From: Chloroflexota bacterium
GTDB taxonomy: Bacteria > Chloroflexota > Dehalococcoidia > Lucifugimonadales > UBA826
Direction: 5' to 3'
Length of the DNA: 60,686 bases
Assembly (NCBI GenBank): GCA_002722155.1
Contig: PBKS01000019.1
Location: 1-60,686 of the forward strand
Shown here: in pieces, positions 34,837 through 43,913 of the stretch
Layout: every line of letters starts with the position of its first letter
Numbering within the stretch: the first letter of the stretch is position 1
Program-made: the position numbers and the translations under genes
Notes under the pieces: generated by a model
What the model was told of the DNA's origin: nothing
Databases searched by the model: none
The model's input: the letters and a program-made list of their open reading frames with translations, nothing else

Positions 34837-35796
34837 ATGAATATTAATAATACCGCAAGAAATTGGGAAAAAGATACTACCCCCTACCCAGAGCCCTATG
34901 TTGAAATTATTGACGAAAGTTTCAAACGTTATGTTTTGGGAAATGCAGGAATGGAACGACTGTATACAGGATGTAGGTGGACTGAAGGGCCAGCTTGGTT
35001 TGGTGATGGTAGATATTTATTATTTAGTGACATACCGAATAACAAGATCATGCGGTGGACGGAAGAAACAGGAGTCGTTAGCGAGTATCGCTACCCCTCT
35101 AATAACTCAAACGGAAACGCAAGAGATAACTCTGGCAGGCTTATAACCTGTGAACATTTAACAAGAAGAGTTACTAGAACTGAATTTGACGGATCAGTGA
35201 CAGTAATCGCAGACTCGTTCAGAAATTCTAAATTAAATGCCCCGAATGATGTCGCAATACACAAAGATGGGGCAATCTGGTTTACCGATCCTGGGTACGG
35301 AATCTTAAATAATTACGAAGGTGATCGATCAGAGCCTGAATTACCAACTGCCGTATACAGAATAGATCCGATATCCGGAACAACAGAAATGAAAGCAACT
35401 GGCCTCTCTCGTCCGAATGGGCTCTGTTTTTCACCGGATTTCAATAACCTTTACTTGGCTGATTCTGGCTCCACTAACCCACGCTCCATTTATATTTATA
35501 ACGTCTCAAACAATGGGACCGACTTAAATGAAGGAAGAGTCTTTGTTGAAACTGGTAAAGATTCTACTGATGGTATTCGTTGTGATAGAGATGGAAATTT
35601 ATGGGCATCGGCTCAGCATGGAACCAATTCAATTGCAATATATAACAGTGAGTCTGTTTTAATTGGGAGAATCTATTTGCCCGAAGTCCCGTCTAATCTT
35701 ACCTTTGGTGGCCATAAACGCAATCGTCTATTTATCACGGCAAGCCGATCGATATACAGCCTTTATACAGATGCAATAGGTGCCTCTTTGAGTTAA
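34837..35796 (+). CDS. SMP-30/gluconolactonase/LRE family protein
   Basis: A 319-residue six-bladed propeller lactonase. Metal ligands by family: Glu in TEGPAWFGDG, Asn in APNDVAIHKDG, Asn in RPNGLCFSPD and Asp in YLADSG. These proteins hydrolyse sugar-acid lactones. Its presence near enolase-type dehydratases fits sugar-acid catabolism. ATG 34837 has aggaa 10 nt upstream. Cytoplasmic. Divergent from the MFS gene at 34677. Confidence 0.9.
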   Translation: MNINNTARNWEKDTTPYPEPYVEIIDESFKRYVLGNAGMERLYTGCRWTEGPAWFGDGRYLLFSDIPNNKIMRWTEETGVVSEYRYPSNNSNGNARDNSGRLITCEHLTRRVTRTEFDGSVTVIADSFRNSKLNAPNDVAIHKDGAIWFTDPGYGILNNYEGDRSEPELPTAVYRIDPISGTTEMKATGLSRPNGLCFSPDFNNLYLADSGSTNPRSIYIYNVSNNGTDLNEGRVFVETGKDSTDGIRCDRDGNLWASAQHGTNSIAIYNSESVLIGRIYLPEVPSNLTFGGHKRNRLFITASRSIYSLYTDAIGASLS

Positions 35797-35827
35797 AGAA
35801 TATTGAACCTTTTTGCAACAAGAATTA

Positions 35828-37798
35828 CTAAACTTTGTTGCCCTTTGAAATGGCCTCGTCATATTGGTAGCTACATCTTTCAACGACAACGCCAATATCC
35901 TCTTTTAAAAGATATTTTTGCTTTACCAATTTTTTTGCAGATTTAGTAACCATTTCCAAATACTCTTTTTTTGAAGAATATCTTTCATCGTTAGATTTTC
36001 GGAGATCTCGATCAGGTCTGACAAATACCTCTGTGGACGGAAAGTAGTTCGTTAACCCCACCATTGAAATAATTTGATTGGGTGCTCCGGTGGAAGGGTC
36101 TCTCGGATTCCAACCTGTATGCGTTCCTAATGGAACAGAAATATCTGGCATTTTGATCCCTGCAACTTCATTTCCGTCAGCATCTACCGCAGACACAAAT
36201 CTGGGATACTCTCCACCTTCCCGCACAGGATAATATGTAATCCCTTTGCTCTCTTCAGGGCCTATATCAATCTCTCGAATCCGCCACATCTGTGAAGGAT
36301 CTGGCGTTTTCAGTCCAACGTTTTCAGAGAATATTTCCAAAACAGCGTGGATGGTACTAGCAGTTGTGTCATCCAACCTGGGTACCTTACTCTCTGGCGG
36401 TTCCTCTCCTCTTTCTACCCAAGCCACTAAGTTGCAAAGTGCAGCTCTAAGAAGGGGTCTAAAGTCGATAACATTAAATCCGTAAAGACCGAGCGATCCA
36501 TCTGGACCTGCATCTTTCATTTGTGGAAGCTCCCGAGGTACATGCTGGGTTCCTGAAAATAAATAACTTCTGGTATTCTTGGGGAAATCTAGGTCGTGGG
36601 TGCCCTCCAAATTGATATGGCTTAGCGAAGCATCGCCTCTCCAATATTCTGCGGAAGTGTTAGTGTATATAACCTTCGGTAACCCTCCAAGAATTTTCTG
36701 AGTATCCTGAAGTCCTTCTGATTTCCTCCCGTAAGGATCTTTCGTAGGCTTATCGGAAAACGGGTACAGATGGCCAAATCCTGGGGAAGACTGTTGGGAT
36801 GGTTGAGCAAATCTGTGATTAAAATCTCCACGCCTACCTCCAGCGACATGTGGCAAAACCCCGTCATATACCTGGCGCCCACTTTCATCCAAATTCAAAC
36901 CGGAATAAAGGTAATGTCTTAAAAGCCTGCCTGTTTGTGATATACCGTAAGCGTATGCATACTTGACAGGAGCTTTGACTGGAGAATCCACTCCGCTGTA
37001 TTTGAGCCAAGATCCGATATCGCGAACAGACAATAAGGTTGAACCAGAAACGACCGGATTTGATGCCTCGTAAACCACGCTGTAAATTTTTCCTGGCTGA
37101 AATCCAGATTCCATATAAACGTGTTCACAATCTGGTATTACAATTCCATTAATTTCTTTAGCAAAAGACCATTCCTCACGGGGGATTTCGCTATGAGGCC
37201 CATCTTCCCATTCTCTTACGTACATTTGAGCTGTTAAATTATCTGTAGAGGTAGTCGGGTAAGGCTTGTGAGATCTATTAGCCAAAAGAGAAGTCTTAAT
37301 TTTTTCATATGGCCGGATTTCAACCAGATTCATGCCTTTTACGGTTTTACCACCTATCTCGACCTTTGGCGGTTCCATACCGAGCAGAGCGTCACTTCGA
37401 TATACATCATATTGCCAACCAACCGATATTACTGTGTAACCACGATTAAATAGGAAACCGTCACCTGGATCGATGTTGGCTGACGGAATTAAACTAGGTG
37501 ATGACATATTGAAGTCAGAGACAGCCCTTTTCCTTCCTCTGTTAACGATATCAACTAAAAGACGGGACGATTTACTTTGTGAAGGAGTCAACAATACAAA
37601 ATCTGAACTAAACTTAACTAGACCATTCTTGTCTACTGGGGAATATTGCAAATCTACTATTCTAGAGTTAGCCTGATTTTTAGGATCAACCCCGAATTCC
37701 ACAATTCCATCTATTCGTTCATAAGGCCCAAAATTTCCCCAACTGGAACCTGAATTAAACTCAACGCGATCTCTTATTTCCACTCCTATAACTGCCAA
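35828..37798 (-). CDS. large alpha/beta hydrolase-domain protein (Abhydrolase_10-like)
   Basis: A 656-residue protein. The N-terminal ~220 residues are beta-rich (EIRDRVEFNSGSSWGNFGPY, LLVDIVNRGRKRAV) and the rest resembles an alpha/beta hydrolase with the nucleophile elbow YGISQTGRLLRHYL. Members are found in Chloroflexota and Proteobacteria catabolic islands with no fixed substrate. The longest frame starts at TTG 37825. I prefer TTG 37798 (AVIGVEIRDRVEF) because ggagg lies 7 nt upstream of it. A GTG 18 nt further is another option. No signal peptide. It is convergent with SMP-30. Confidence 0.8.
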   Translation of the reverse strand: MAVIGVEIRDRVEFNSGSSWGNFGPYERIDGIVEFGVDPKNQANSRIVDLQYSPVDKNGLVKFSSDFVLLTPSQSKSSRLLVDIVNRGRKRAVSDFNMSSPSLIPSANIDPGDGFLFNRGYTVISVGWQYDVYRSDALLGMEPPKVEIGGKTVKGMNLVEIRPYEKIKTSLLANRSHKPYPTTSTDNLTAQMYVREWEDGPHSEIPREEWSFAKEINGIVIPDCEHVYMESGFQPGKIYSVVYEASNPVVSGSTLLSVRDIGSWLKYSGVDSPVKAPVKYAYAYGISQTGRLLRHYLYSGLNLDESGRQVYDGVLPHVAGGRRGDFNHRFAQPSQQSSPGFGHLYPFSDKPTKDPYGRKSEGLQDTQKILGGLPKVIYTNTSAEYWRGDASLSHINLEGTHDLDFPKNTRSYLFSGTQHVPRELPQMKDAGPDGSLGLYGFNVIDFRPLLRAALCNLVAWVERGEEPPESKVPRLDDTTASTIHAVLEIFSENVGLKTPDPSQMWRIREIDIGPEESKGITYYPVREGGEYPRFVSAVDADGNEVAGIKMPDISVPLGTHTGWNPRDPSTGAPNQIISMVGLTNYFPSTEVFVRPDRDLRKSNDERYSSKKEYLEMVTKSAKKLVKQKYLLKEDIGVVVERCSYQYDEAISKGNKV

Positions 37799-37932
37799 AC
37801 AACATCCTCCATAAACATTCCCCAATGGATGCTCAATTCAAATTTCTTGGGCATCCGATACTTGCTCCAGGGGCTATTAAAAACAAGAAAACTAGCCAAG
37901 TCACCCTCTCGTAATTCAATGTCAGAAAAGAG

Positions 37933-38913
37933 TTAATCGTTATTCATAACGATTTTAATAATGTCGTCTTGGTATTGCTCATACTGATCATAGGCGTCAT
38001 TAACATCGGAGAAATTAGTTTCATGTGTTTTCATTTCTCCAGGGTTCCACCAACCTCGATCTTTCAACTCGATCATTCTCTCAATATGACCTATTGGATC
38101 ACCGCTCCCGGCCCCAGAGGTCGGAATAATAGTAGGCGTATTTCTCAAAAAGTATTGCGTGTCTATTTCCGTAGTTTTTCCCCTCGGACCATCTTGAATA
38201 CCAAAAATAATTACTTTTCCATGTTTGGTGGCCCCTCTAATAGCTGCATTCAAACCTTCTGGAAAACCAGAAGCCTCTACAGATATATCCGCGAGTTTAC
38301 CGCCGGTTATTTCGGAAAGAGCTTCATCCACATCATCTTTGTCAGGGTTAATGGTGTGGGTAGCTCCAAATTTTTTTCCCCAGTCCAATCTGTAATCCAA
38401 TGGATCCACTACTATGACTCTTCTAGCACCCGCCCTAGCAACGATAGCCGTAAAAGACAATCCAATACTACCTTGGCCCATTACCACAACATCCTTTCCT
38501 AATATAGTCCCCATTTGCTGGCATGAATACAAAACTGTACCCGACGGCTGGCAGAGGATCCATTCACCTAAATCCCCATGGTCAGGAACAAGAGCCATCC
38601 TGCCTTCGTCCCCAGGATAGTATTCAACTAATCCTCCTGGTCCATCTTGACTAGGAAGAACGATTACCCGTTGGCCTACTTTGAACTTATCCGACTTACT
38701 TTCTACGACAGTACCGGCACATTCGTGACAGGCACCTCCATGTTTCATAGGATATTCTTCTTCTGGCAATACAGGCCCATAGGAATGCCTGATGTCACTC
38801 CCACAAACTGACCATCTCTCCAATTTTATTAAACATTGACCCTCCCGTATGCTAGGAGTTTCAATCTCCTCTATCTCCATTTTCTTGGGACTGGTTATTC
38901 TTGCTGCAAACAT
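37933..38913 (-). CDS. zinc-type medium-chain alcohol dehydrogenase
   Basis: A 326-residue MDR-family enzyme. The catalytic zinc site is Cys37 (SVCGSD) with His58 and Glu64 (KHGGACHECAG). The cofactor motif is VVVMGQGSIGLS, and VVDPLDYRLDW suggests NAD through the Asp after the second strand. The four-Cys structural zinc lobe of classical ADHs is absent, and the protein is shorter than the ~350 norm, so substrate range may differ. ATG 38913 with ggag 10 nt upstream. Divergent from the metallo-beta-lactamase gene. Confidence 0.9.
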   Translation of the reverse strand: MFAARITSPKKMEIEEIETPSIREGQCLIKLERWSVCGSDIRHSYGPVLPEEEYPMKHGGACHECAGTVVESKSDKFKVGQRVIVLPSQDGPGGLVEYYPGDEGRMALVPDHGDLGEWILCQPSGTVLYSCQQMGTILGKDVVVMGQGSIGLSFTAIVARAGARRVIVVDPLDYRLDWGKKFGATHTINPDKDDVDEALSEITGGKLADISVEASGFPEGLNAAIRGATKHGKVIIFGIQDGPRGKTTEIDTQYFLRNTPTIIPTSGAGSGDPIGHIERMIELKDRGWWNPGEMKTHETNFSDVNDAYDQYEQYQDDIIKIVMNND

Positions 38914-39094
38914 CTATTCCATACTCCGGTTCCACAATCGTGTTTATAACCTTAAATTTAATCAACTCAAAACTGGCCCCATTCTAGAGATATACGATAC
39001 ATTTACGCAACAGAATACCCCTACCCACAAAATTCGAAGGTAAACTAAGACGTAAAATTAAAAAACAACTATTTCACCTAATGACTTCCACTAC

Positions 39095-40072
39095 ATGATC
39101 AAAATATCTCCCTCAACAATAGACCAGCTGTCCGTCACGATACTAATGGACAATCATGTAAACGCCCTACTGGAGAACCGAGGCCCCGTCAAACGGCCTT
39201 CCACAACCCTGAATGTTACCTCCAAGGTGACCGAGGGGAAATTTGTTAAGTCACAGCTTCGTGCAGAGCATGGATTTTCAGCTTGGGTGACGATTCAGGA
39301 TAAAAATATTGAACACTCTATACTTTTTGATGCTGGAGTTTCCCCAACCGGAGTGTCAGAAAATATGCGAATATTGGAATTATCACCTAAAGATGCGGAA
39401 GCCATCGTCTTTAGTCACGGTCATTTCGACCATACTCTAGGAATAGACGGAATTCTTGAAGACTTAGGAGGTAATAATACGCCAATGATTATTCATCCTG
39501 AATTCTGGAATAGGCGAAGGATTGTGCTGCCCGGTAAAGAGCCTAGGATTCTCCCATCGCTCGACAAATTCGCTTTGCGCAAAGGTGGAATAGAAGTCGT
39601 AGAGGAATCACCTTTTCCTTCTTTTCTTTTTAACAACTCGTTATTGGTGACAGGGGAGGTTGATAGAACCACATCTTATGAAATGGGTATGCAGGGACAG
39701 GAGGTGTTTAAAGAGGATTCCTGGCAACCAGATTCTTTAACCCTAGATGATCAAGCTTTGGTGGCCAATATCCGAGGAAAAGGCCTCGTTATAATCACTG
39801 GATGTGGACACGCAGGGATAGTGAACATTTGCAATTATGCAAAAAAATTGACAGGGGAAAACAAAATTCACGCCATCATTGGCGGCTTTCACCTACCAGA
39901 CGGATTAGATCCTGCAATAATTCGAAACACAGTAAGGGATATAAAATTCCTGAATCCAGACTGGTTGGTACCTGCACACTGCACTGGCCAGCAAGCCGTT
40001 TTAACACTCATCGAAGAACACGGGGCATCCATGATACAAAATAGTGTTGGTAGTCGATATTTATTTAATTAA
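39095..40072 (+). CDS. metallo-beta-lactamase-fold hydrolase
   Basis: A 325-residue MBL-fold protein of the type annotated as 7,8-dihydropterin-6-yl-methyl-4-(beta-D-ribofuranosyl)aminobenzene 5'-phosphate synthase-like. The metal motif FSHGHFDHTLG gives His108, His110, Asp112 and His113. ITGCGHAGIVN and GGFHLPD carry the later ligands. The substrate is unknown; family members hydrolyse phosphodiester or lactone-like bonds. ATG 39095 lacks a ribosome site. The next gene, a cupin, is convergent and ends 8 nt away. Confidence 0.87.
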   Translation: MIKISPSTIDQLSVTILMDNHVNALLENRGPVKRPSTTLNVTSKVTEGKFVKSQLRAEHGFSAWVTIQDKNIEHSILFDAGVSPTGVSENMRILELSPKDAEAIVFSHGHFDHTLGIDGILEDLGGNNTPMIIHPEFWNRRRIVLPGKEPRILPSLDKFALRKGGIEVVEESPFPSFLFNNSLLVTGEVDRTTSYEMGMQGQEVFKEDSWQPDSLTLDDQALVANIRGKGLVIITGCGHAGIVNICNYAKKLTGENKIHAIIGGFHLPDGLDPAIIRNTVRDIKFLNPDWLVPAHCTGQQAVLTLIEEHGASMIQNSVGSRYLFN

Positions 40073-40079
40073 TGTCCCT

Positions 40080-40454
40080 CTATGACTCAGGTTTAAACAT
40101 CTCAGTGACACTATTTGGGCGCGTAAGTGAAATGTGAGAAAAATCATGACCATCAACTGCGCCATGCCAATGTTTTTCACCAGCCGGTATAAACGCGGTA
40201 TCTCCTACCTCCATTTCAATCTCCCCTTCCTCAGATGCTACTATCCCTAATCCTTTGGTCGCAAACAAGATTTGGTCACTTGTATGTGTGTGGAAATGAT
40301 TCTTTGCTCCATCATAGAAAGACACAATGCCAAAATTGTAGTCTTCCTGATCGGTCCGTCCTACGAGAGGTTGTCTGGTTACCCTGCCACCATAAAAAAG
40401 GGGGGCATCACCAGCTTCTTCAGGATTAACATCGCTTTGTCGCGTTACATACAT
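40080..40454 (-). CDS. cupin-domain protein
   Basis: A 124-residue cupin. Motif 1 is NHFHTHTSDQILFATKG (ligands His, His, Gln in place of the usual Glu) and motif 2 is VGDTAFIPAGEKHWHG. A short N-terminus (YVTRQSDVNPEEAG) precedes the barrel. Substrate unknown; such proteins often act in quercetin-like or sugar-acid chemistry or as sensors. ATG 40454 has aaggag 8 nt upstream. Monocistronic, downstream of serS on the same strand. Confidence 0.85.
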   Translation of the reverse strand: MYVTRQSDVNPEEAGDAPLFYGGRVTRQPLVGRTDQEDYNFGIVSFYDGAKNHFHTHTSDQILFATKGLGIVASEEGEIEMEVGDTAFIPAGEKHWHGAVDGHDFSHISLTRPNSVTEMFKPES

Positions 40455-40491
40455 TCTTATTTCTCCTTAATTCTATAAATACATCCCGTAA

Positions 40492-41754
40492 TCAAATAGT
40501 TATACGATCGAATCCTGCGTAGGATTTAAGAACATCAGGGACTTCCACAGAGCCGTCTTCCTTCTGATAATTTTCAAGTATAGCTATCATTACCCTAGGC
40601 ACGGCTAATCCAGATCCGTTCAAAGTGTGCAGTAACTTTGGTTTGGATTCATTGGACGCTCTATATCTTATCGCGGCCCTCCTGGATTGGAAATCAGTAC
40701 AATTTGAACAGCTTGATACTTCCAACCATTCTTGAGTTCCTGCTCCCCACATCTCAACGTCATAACTTTTAGCCGCTGCGAATCCTAAATCACCTGTACA
40801 TAATTCCAAAACTCTATGTGGAATACCTAAGGCAACACAAACATTTTCTGCATCATTTAACAACAACTCTAATTCTTCAAAAGAACGGTCAGGTTCCACA
40901 AATTTGTACATTTCAACCTTGTCAAATTGATGAACCCTTTTTATTCCGCGGGTATCCCTACCAGCTGAAAATTTCTCCCTTCTCCAACAAGGTGTGTGGG
41001 ACACAAATTTTAATGGTAAATTCTCTCCTTCCAAAATCTCATCCCTAAACATACCTGTCACAGGTGCTTCAGCGGTAGGTACCAAAAACAAGTCATCTTC
41101 CTCATCGTGATACATGTTTTCTTCAAAGTGGGGAAGATGGCTAGAGGCAGTCACGGTTTCTCTATTCACCATGTAAGGAAGATATAGCTCACTATACCCG
41201 TGCTTTTCTGTATGTAAATCTAGCATCCAAGATATTAGAGCCCTCTGTAGACGTGCTCCTTTACCCCTTAGTAAATAAAACCTAGCCTGAGCTAATTTGA
41301 CGCCCCTCTGAAAATCAATTATTCCTAGATTTTCACCTATTTCCCAATGAGGTTTTGGATCGAAATTAAATTTTGGCAAGGCACCTACGGTTCGGACAAA
41401 TATATTATTATTTTCATCGTCGCCATCAGGAGTGGATTCACTCGGAATATTGGGAACATCAAGCATAATCTGATTCAACTTATCGCTTATTGCTTTTTCT
41501 TCCCTTTCCAAATTCTTGATCTTGGTTCCAACCTCCCGCATCTCACTTATTAGTGTAGGTGGTTTTTCTTTGGATGTACCTAGAGATTTGGAAACCGAAT
41601 TGCGCCTAGCTCTCAAAGAATCAATTTCAATTATGGCCGCTCTTCTTTTCTGGTCCAAATCGATTATTTCGTTTAAGGGAAAATCTTTGCCTCTCCGTTT
41701 AAACGATTGGGTGATAAATTCAGGGTTTTCCCTAACTAGTTCTATATCGATCAA
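40492..41754 (-). CDS. serS: seryl-tRNA synthetase
   Basis: A 420-residue class II synthetase charging tRNA-Ser. The N-terminal coiled-coil arm that holds the tRNA long variable loop is at ~30-100 (LDQKRRAAIIEIDSLRARRN, KIKNLEREEKAISDKLNQ). Motif 2 is CWRREKFSAG...TRGIKRVHQF and motif 3 NGSGLAVPRVMIAILEN. TTG 41754 starts MIDIELVRENPE, the normal family N-terminus, with ggag 9 nt upstream. A 17 bp palindrome lies 36 nt upstream. Essential gene; intact. Confidence 0.97.
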   Translation of the reverse strand: MIDIELVRENPEFITQSFKRRGKDFPLNEIIDLDQKRRAAIIEIDSLRARRNSVSKSLGTSKEKPPTLISEMREVGTKIKNLEREEKAISDKLNQIMLDVPNIPSESTPDGDDENNNIFVRTVGALPKFNFDPKPHWEIGENLGIIDFQRGVKLAQARFYLLRGKGARLQRALISWMLDLHTEKHGYSELYLPYMVNRETVTASSHLPHFEENMYHDEEDDLFLVPTAEAPVTGMFRDEILEGENLPLKFVSHTPCWRREKFSAGRDTRGIKRVHQFDKVEMYKFVEPDRSFEELELLLNDAENVCVALGIPHRVLELCTGDLGFAAAKSYDVEMWGAGTQEWLEVSSCSNCTDFQSRRAAIRYRASNESKPKLLHTLNGSGLAVPRVMIAILENYQKEDGSVEVPDVLKSYAGFDRITI

Positions 41755-41789
41755 ATAATTAAACTCCCAAAGTAACTAGCTTGAATTCT

Positions 41790-41806
41790 ATTTGATTCAA
41801 TCAAAT
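41790..41806. promoter_or_regulatory. 17 bp palindrome between serS and the fatty-acid cluster
   Basis: ATTTGATTCAATCAAAT is a perfect inverted repeat around one central base. The half-site TTTGAT/ATCAAA is that of the FabT (MarR-type) fatty-acid repressor box known from Firmicutes (consensus near TTTGATTATCAAA), though the spacer here is 2 bp longer. It lies 36 nt before serS and ~200 nt before the MaoC gene. A second palindrome built of the same hexamer, TCAAATATTTGA, is at 41988-41999. Confidence 0.45.
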
Positions 41807-41987
41807 TCATCCATATTTTGAATTAGATTTGTTAGTTTCTACAAAATCACAGATCCTTACAATAAAGCTGGGAATTGCATTTATCATAAAAACAAACATA
41901 TATTGCGTGGGTACCTATATAATTGCTCTGGGGACTTCATGATTGAAAAGTTGTCCATTATTTTATCAAGTTCAATATGAAATTAAT

Positions 41988-41999
41988 TCAAATATTTGA
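41988..41999. promoter_or_regulatory. 12 bp palindrome just before the first MaoC gene
   Basis: TCAAATATTTGA is a perfect palindrome ending 9 nt before TTG 42009. It therefore overlaps the expected ribosome-binding area or the transcription start. It reuses the hexamer ATTTGA found in the 41790-41806 palindrome in the same divergent region, suggesting two sites for one regulator. An AT-rich chance match cannot be excluded. Confidence 0.35.
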
Positions 42000-42008
42000 G
42001 AGCGACTA

Positions 42009-42428
42009 TTGCCAGTCAATTATTCTCTTCTAGAAATCGGAAACATAATATCCGACCAAAAATATACTCTTACCCAAAAAGAGATTGAACTATATTTGAA
42101 ATCTGTACAAGATGACTCAGATCGTCTATTTAATGATTCAGGAATAGAATTGGCGCCTCCAATGTCAATAGCGGCCTTAAGCTTAAGGGGAGTTGTTAAT
42201 GATCTGCAAATTCCGGGTGGAACATTACATGTCGGACAAGAAATGGAATTCAAGAAATCTGTTGAAGTCGGAGAAGATTTAAGGTGTGTCGCCTCAGTAG
42301 CTTCTAATAATGTTAGGGGAGATTGGAGATTCCTAGCTGTAGACCTCTCAGTTTTGAGATCTTCAAGTGATGAAGTAATGGTAGGCAAAAGTACCATAAT
42401 GTTACCTGCGGAAAATAAAATCGAATGA
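42009..42428 (+). CDS. MaoC-like hot-dog protein, HadA/FAS1-type dehydratase subunit
   Basis: A 139-residue hot-dog-fold protein resembling the N-terminal MaoC dehydratase (FAS1-like) family: LLEIGNIISDQKYTLTQKEI, PPMSIAALSLRG, GGTLHVGQEMEF and VEVGEDLRC. It lacks the Asp/His active-site pair, which the next gene has. Such pairs (HadA-HadB in mycobacteria) form one active 3-hydroxyacyl-ACP dehydratase. Start TTG 42009. Its last four bases (ATGA) overlap the start of the partner gene, so translation is coupled. Confidence 0.8.
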   Translation: MPVNYSLLEIGNIISDQKYTLTQKEIELYLKSVQDDSDRLFNDSGIELAPPMSIAALSLRGVVNDLQIPGGTLHVGQEMEFKKSVEVGEDLRCVASVASNNVRGDWRFLAVDLSVLRSSSDEVMVGKSTIMLPAENKIE

Positions 42429-42838
42429 AAAATTTGCAAGTTGGCGACGATTTGGTGCCTATCAAGAAACTTATAACGATGCAACAAATTCTTATGTATG
42501 CGGATGCTTCCGGTGACTACAATCCAATTCATATTGATAGGGAATTCGCCAAAAATTCTCAGTTTGGCAGAAATATTGGTCATGGGATGATGGTCGCCGC
42601 GACGATCTCTGAGTTGATGGTCGAAAATTTTGCTGAAGCTTGGTACAAAACAGGTAGAATGAAAATGAGATTTAAATCCCCTGTATACCCGGAGGACGAA
42701 ATTCAAACTTCAGGTAGTATCAAAAAATCTGAACAGATAGGGGCAAAAACTAAAATCACCTGTTCAGTCCAAATAATCCGGCAAGATGGGGACACCATAA
42801 TCTCTGGTGAAACATCGGTGACATTTAAAAGTCCATAA
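42425..42838 (+). CDS. MaoC-family (R)-hydratase/dehydratase, HadB-like
   Basis: A 137-residue MaoC hydratase with the hydratase-2 motif ADASGDYNPIHID: Asp31 and His36 are the catalytic pair. GRNIGHGMMVAAT follows. Together with the preceding subunit it likely dehydrates (R)-3-hydroxyacyl-ACP in fatty-acid elongation, taking the place of FabZ, which is not seen here. It starts at ATG 42425, overlapping the previous stop by 4 nt. It is followed after 26 nt by plsX. Confidence 0.85.
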   Translation: MKNLQVGDDLVPIKKLITMQQILMYADASGDYNPIHIDREFAKNSQFGRNIGHGMMVAATISELMVENFAEAWYKTGRMKMRFKSPVYPEDEIQTSGSIKKSEQIGAKTKITCSVQIIRQDGDTIISGETSVTFKSP

Positions 42839-42864
42839 TTGCACCATAAATTAGGAGTCTAACT

Positions 42865-43881
42865 TTGCCTAACACAGAACTATTAAAGGTATCCATTGAC
42901 GCAATGGGTGGCGACAATGCACCAGCTGTACCTGTAGAAGGCGCTATTCTAGCAGCCAAAACGGGATTAGCGGAGATTTTTATCGTTGGAGATAAAGAAC
43001 CGGTTGAGCAAGAACTAACAAAACACGATACAAAGGACCTACCCATACATTTTGTCCCTTCAGAAGGAAAGATAGAAGATGATGAGGCTCCCGCTCTAGC
43101 CTTGAGACAAAAACCCACAGCATCCATCTTAGTGGCAACTAATTTAGTGAAAACTGGAACCGCAGATGCCGTTATATCAATGGGATCCACAGGAGGCACA
43201 ATGGCGGCGGCGGTCGTGCTATTAGGAACCATTAAAGGAATAGAAAGACCGGCCATTGGAGGGCCCATAATAGGCGCTGCTCCAAATCAAACTATTCTTG
43301 ATCTGGGTTCGAATCTTGACTGCAAACCTTCCCAGCTATTGGGATTTGGTGTATTAGGAACTGTTTTTAGCAAATTGCTTGTTGGTGTTGAAAATCCAAA
43401 ATTGGGCTTGCTTAGTGTGGGAAGTGAAGACGGAAAAGGAAACATACAAGCAAAAGAGGCAAGTGCCTTGTTTAGAAAAAGTGGTTTGAATTTCATAGGA
43501 AATGTTGAAGGTAATGATTTAGTAACGGGAAAGGCGGACGTTGTTGTGTGTGACGGATTTGTTGGTAATGTAGTTTTAAAACTGGTGGAAGGCCTGGGCA
43601 AAGGTCTTGCTGGTCAATTAAAAACAGCATTGGAGGGAAAATTACCAGACGATCACCTTGATGCTCTAATGCAAGATCTTTACAAAAACAACAACGTGGT
43701 AGATGCGAGAGGAGGAGGACCAGTTTTCGGTGTTGATGGAGTCAGCATAATCGGACACGGCAGTGCTTCGCCCGGCACCATCGAAAGAGCGGTAGGTTTA
43801 GCTAAAATGTGCGTAGATACAAATTTAATTCAAGAAATGAACAAAGAAGTTTCCACCGTAATGTCGACCGTGGATGATTAA
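42865..43881 (+). CDS. plsX: phosphate acyltransferase
   Basis: A 338-residue PlsX, which turns acyl-ACP into acyl-phosphate for membrane lipid synthesis. Family motifs: VSIDAMGGDNAP at the start, IGGPIIGAAPNQTILDLGSN, GLLSVGSEDGKGN, DVVVCDGFVGNVVLK and VSIIGHGSAS near the end. Start TTG 42865 with taggag 9 nt upstream. Peripheral membrane enzyme by family. In one cluster with the MaoC pair, fabG and fabL. Confidence 0.96.
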   Translation: MPNTELLKVSIDAMGGDNAPAVPVEGAILAAKTGLAEIFIVGDKEPVEQELTKHDTKDLPIHFVPSEGKIEDDEAPALALRQKPTASILVATNLVKTGTADAVISMGSTGGTMAAAVVLLGTIKGIERPAIGGPIIGAAPNQTILDLGSNLDCKPSQLLGFGVLGTVFSKLLVGVENPKLGLLSVGSEDGKGNIQAKEASALFRKSGLNFIGNVEGNDLVTGKADVVVCDGFVGNVVLKLVEGLGKGLAGQLKTALEGKLPDDHLDALMQDLYKNNNVVDARGGGPVFGVDGVSIIGHGSASPGTIERAVGLAKMCVDTNLIQEMNKEVSTVMSTVDD

Positions 43882-43913
43882 CTGAAAATATCAACAACCA
43901 TACGGGAGAGAAA

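Noticed and set aside
43287-43601. Minus-strand frame inside plsX and similar long antisense frames (e.g. 42020-42706)
   Set aside because: Antisense to well recognised genes with intact motifs.
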